From contig CM026400.1 of the NCBI GenBank assembly GCA_014843695.1, positions 45,174,638-45,238,637 on the forward strand: DNA of 64,000 bases, read 5' to 3'. The DNA is from Archivesica marissinica (Eukaryota; Mollusca; Bivalvia; Venerida; Vesicomyidae). Positions within the stretch are counted from its first letter, which is position 1, and each line of letters begins with the position of its first letter. Under the pieces are notes generated by a model that did not search any database, had not been told where the DNA came from, and saw only the letters and a list, made by a program, of their open reading frames with translations. Positions 63,001 through 64,000 of the stretch are shown in pieces. A program made the translations under genes and the position numbers.

Positions 63001-64000
63001 GTTATATATACATCTTCACGGTTATATATACATCTACACAGTTATATATACATCTACACGGTTATATATACATCTACACAGTTATATATACATATACACA
63101 GTTATATATACATATACACGGTTATATATACATCTACAAGGTTATATATACATATACATGGTTATATATACATCTACACGGTTATATATACATCTACATG
63201 GTTATATATACATATACACGGTTATATATACATCTACACGGTTATATATACATCTACACGGTTATATATACATACACACGGTTATATATACATCTACATG
63301 GTTATATATACATCTACATGGTTATATATACATCTACACGGTTATATATACATCTACACAGTTATATATACATCTACACGGTTATATATACATCTACATG
63401 GTTATATATACACGGTTATATATACATCTACACAGTTATATATACATCTACATGGTTATATATACATCTACACAGTTATATATACATCTACATGGTTATA
63501 TATACATCTACACAGTTATATATACATCTACATGGTTATATATACATCTACACGGTTATATATACATCTACACAGTTATATATACATCTACATGGTTATA
63601 TATACATCTACACAGTTATATATACATATACATGGTTATATATACACAGTTATATATACATCTACACGGTTATATATACATATACACAGTTATATATACA
63701 TCTACATGGTTATATATACATCTACATGGTTATATATACACGGTTATATATACATCTACATGGTTATATATACATCTACACGGTTATATATACATCTACA
63801 TGGTTATATATACACAGTTATATATACATCTACACGGTTATATATACATATACACAGTTATATATACATCTACACGGTTATATATACATCTACAAAGTTA
63901 TATATACATCTACACGGTTATATATACATCTACACAATTATATATACATCTACATGGTTATATATACATCTACGCGGTTATATATACATCTACACAATTA
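60064..64000. repeat. 20-bp minisatellite upstream of crumbs start
   Basis: About 190 units of GGTTATATATACATCTACAC with AGTT and CATG variants, running off the window. No TATA-box or promoter can be separated from the repeat. Confidence 0.95.

Overview
This is a eukaryotic genomic window, AT-rich and packed with tandem repeats. It holds two convergent genes, one of them complete, inside a mass of minisatellites, SINEs and small DNA transposons. Spliceosomal introns, tRNA-derived SINEs, and TTAA- and TA-flanked MITEs all point to an animal. The SINE and MITE families look like those I associate with bivalve molluscs. That placement is an inference and was not tested.

Layout. (1) Positions 1-4591: the last two exons of an arylsulfatase B-like sulfatase on the + strand (3330-3481 and 4311-4591), preceded by a 43-bp minisatellite of about 33 copies. 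(2) 4592-17493: an intergenic desert of SINEs, piggyBac-type MITEs and minisatellites, with a 1000-base run of N at 13868-14867 inside an AT-rich array. (3) 17494-60060: one large gene on the - strand, a crumbs orthologue. I could join 24 coding exons with matching intron phases (6384 coding bases, 2127 residues): signal peptide, 16 EGF repeats, three laminin G domains separated by single EGF repeats, 20 more EGF repeats, a transmembrane helix and a 41-residue tail with a FERM-binding G-x-Y-x-P motif and a C-terminal D-R-L-I PDZ ligand. Short arrays of open frames in this interval are mostly repeat translations, not genes. (4) 60064-64000: a 20-bp minisatellite that runs off the window. It probably lies in a 5'-leader intron of the same gene, because a good splice acceptor sits 25 bases before the start codon.

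The most unusual signal is how the minisatellites relate to the genes. At eight splice junctions (crumbs introns 1, 4, 8, 9, 13, both ends of intron 15, and the arylsulfatase intron), and probably a ninth (intron 19), the tandem array starts at the exon edge and its unit is a copy of that junction. Several units carry exon bases as well as the donor or acceptor. The introns are therefore built from tens to more than a hundred copies of their own splice sites. Intron 15 is made of two such arrays, one seeded at each end. Intron 1 is roughly 4 kb of head-to-tail units, most with an intact CAG|GTATGT. I know of no description of this architecture. RNA data would show whether the decoy sites are used.

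Other items of note: a decayed hAT-like transposon inserted inside a minisatellite, flanked by 5-bp direct repeats; a piggyBac-type MITE with internal tandem amplification; a near-perfect long hairpin; and a tandem duplication in intron 4 that carries a broken copy of an exon end.
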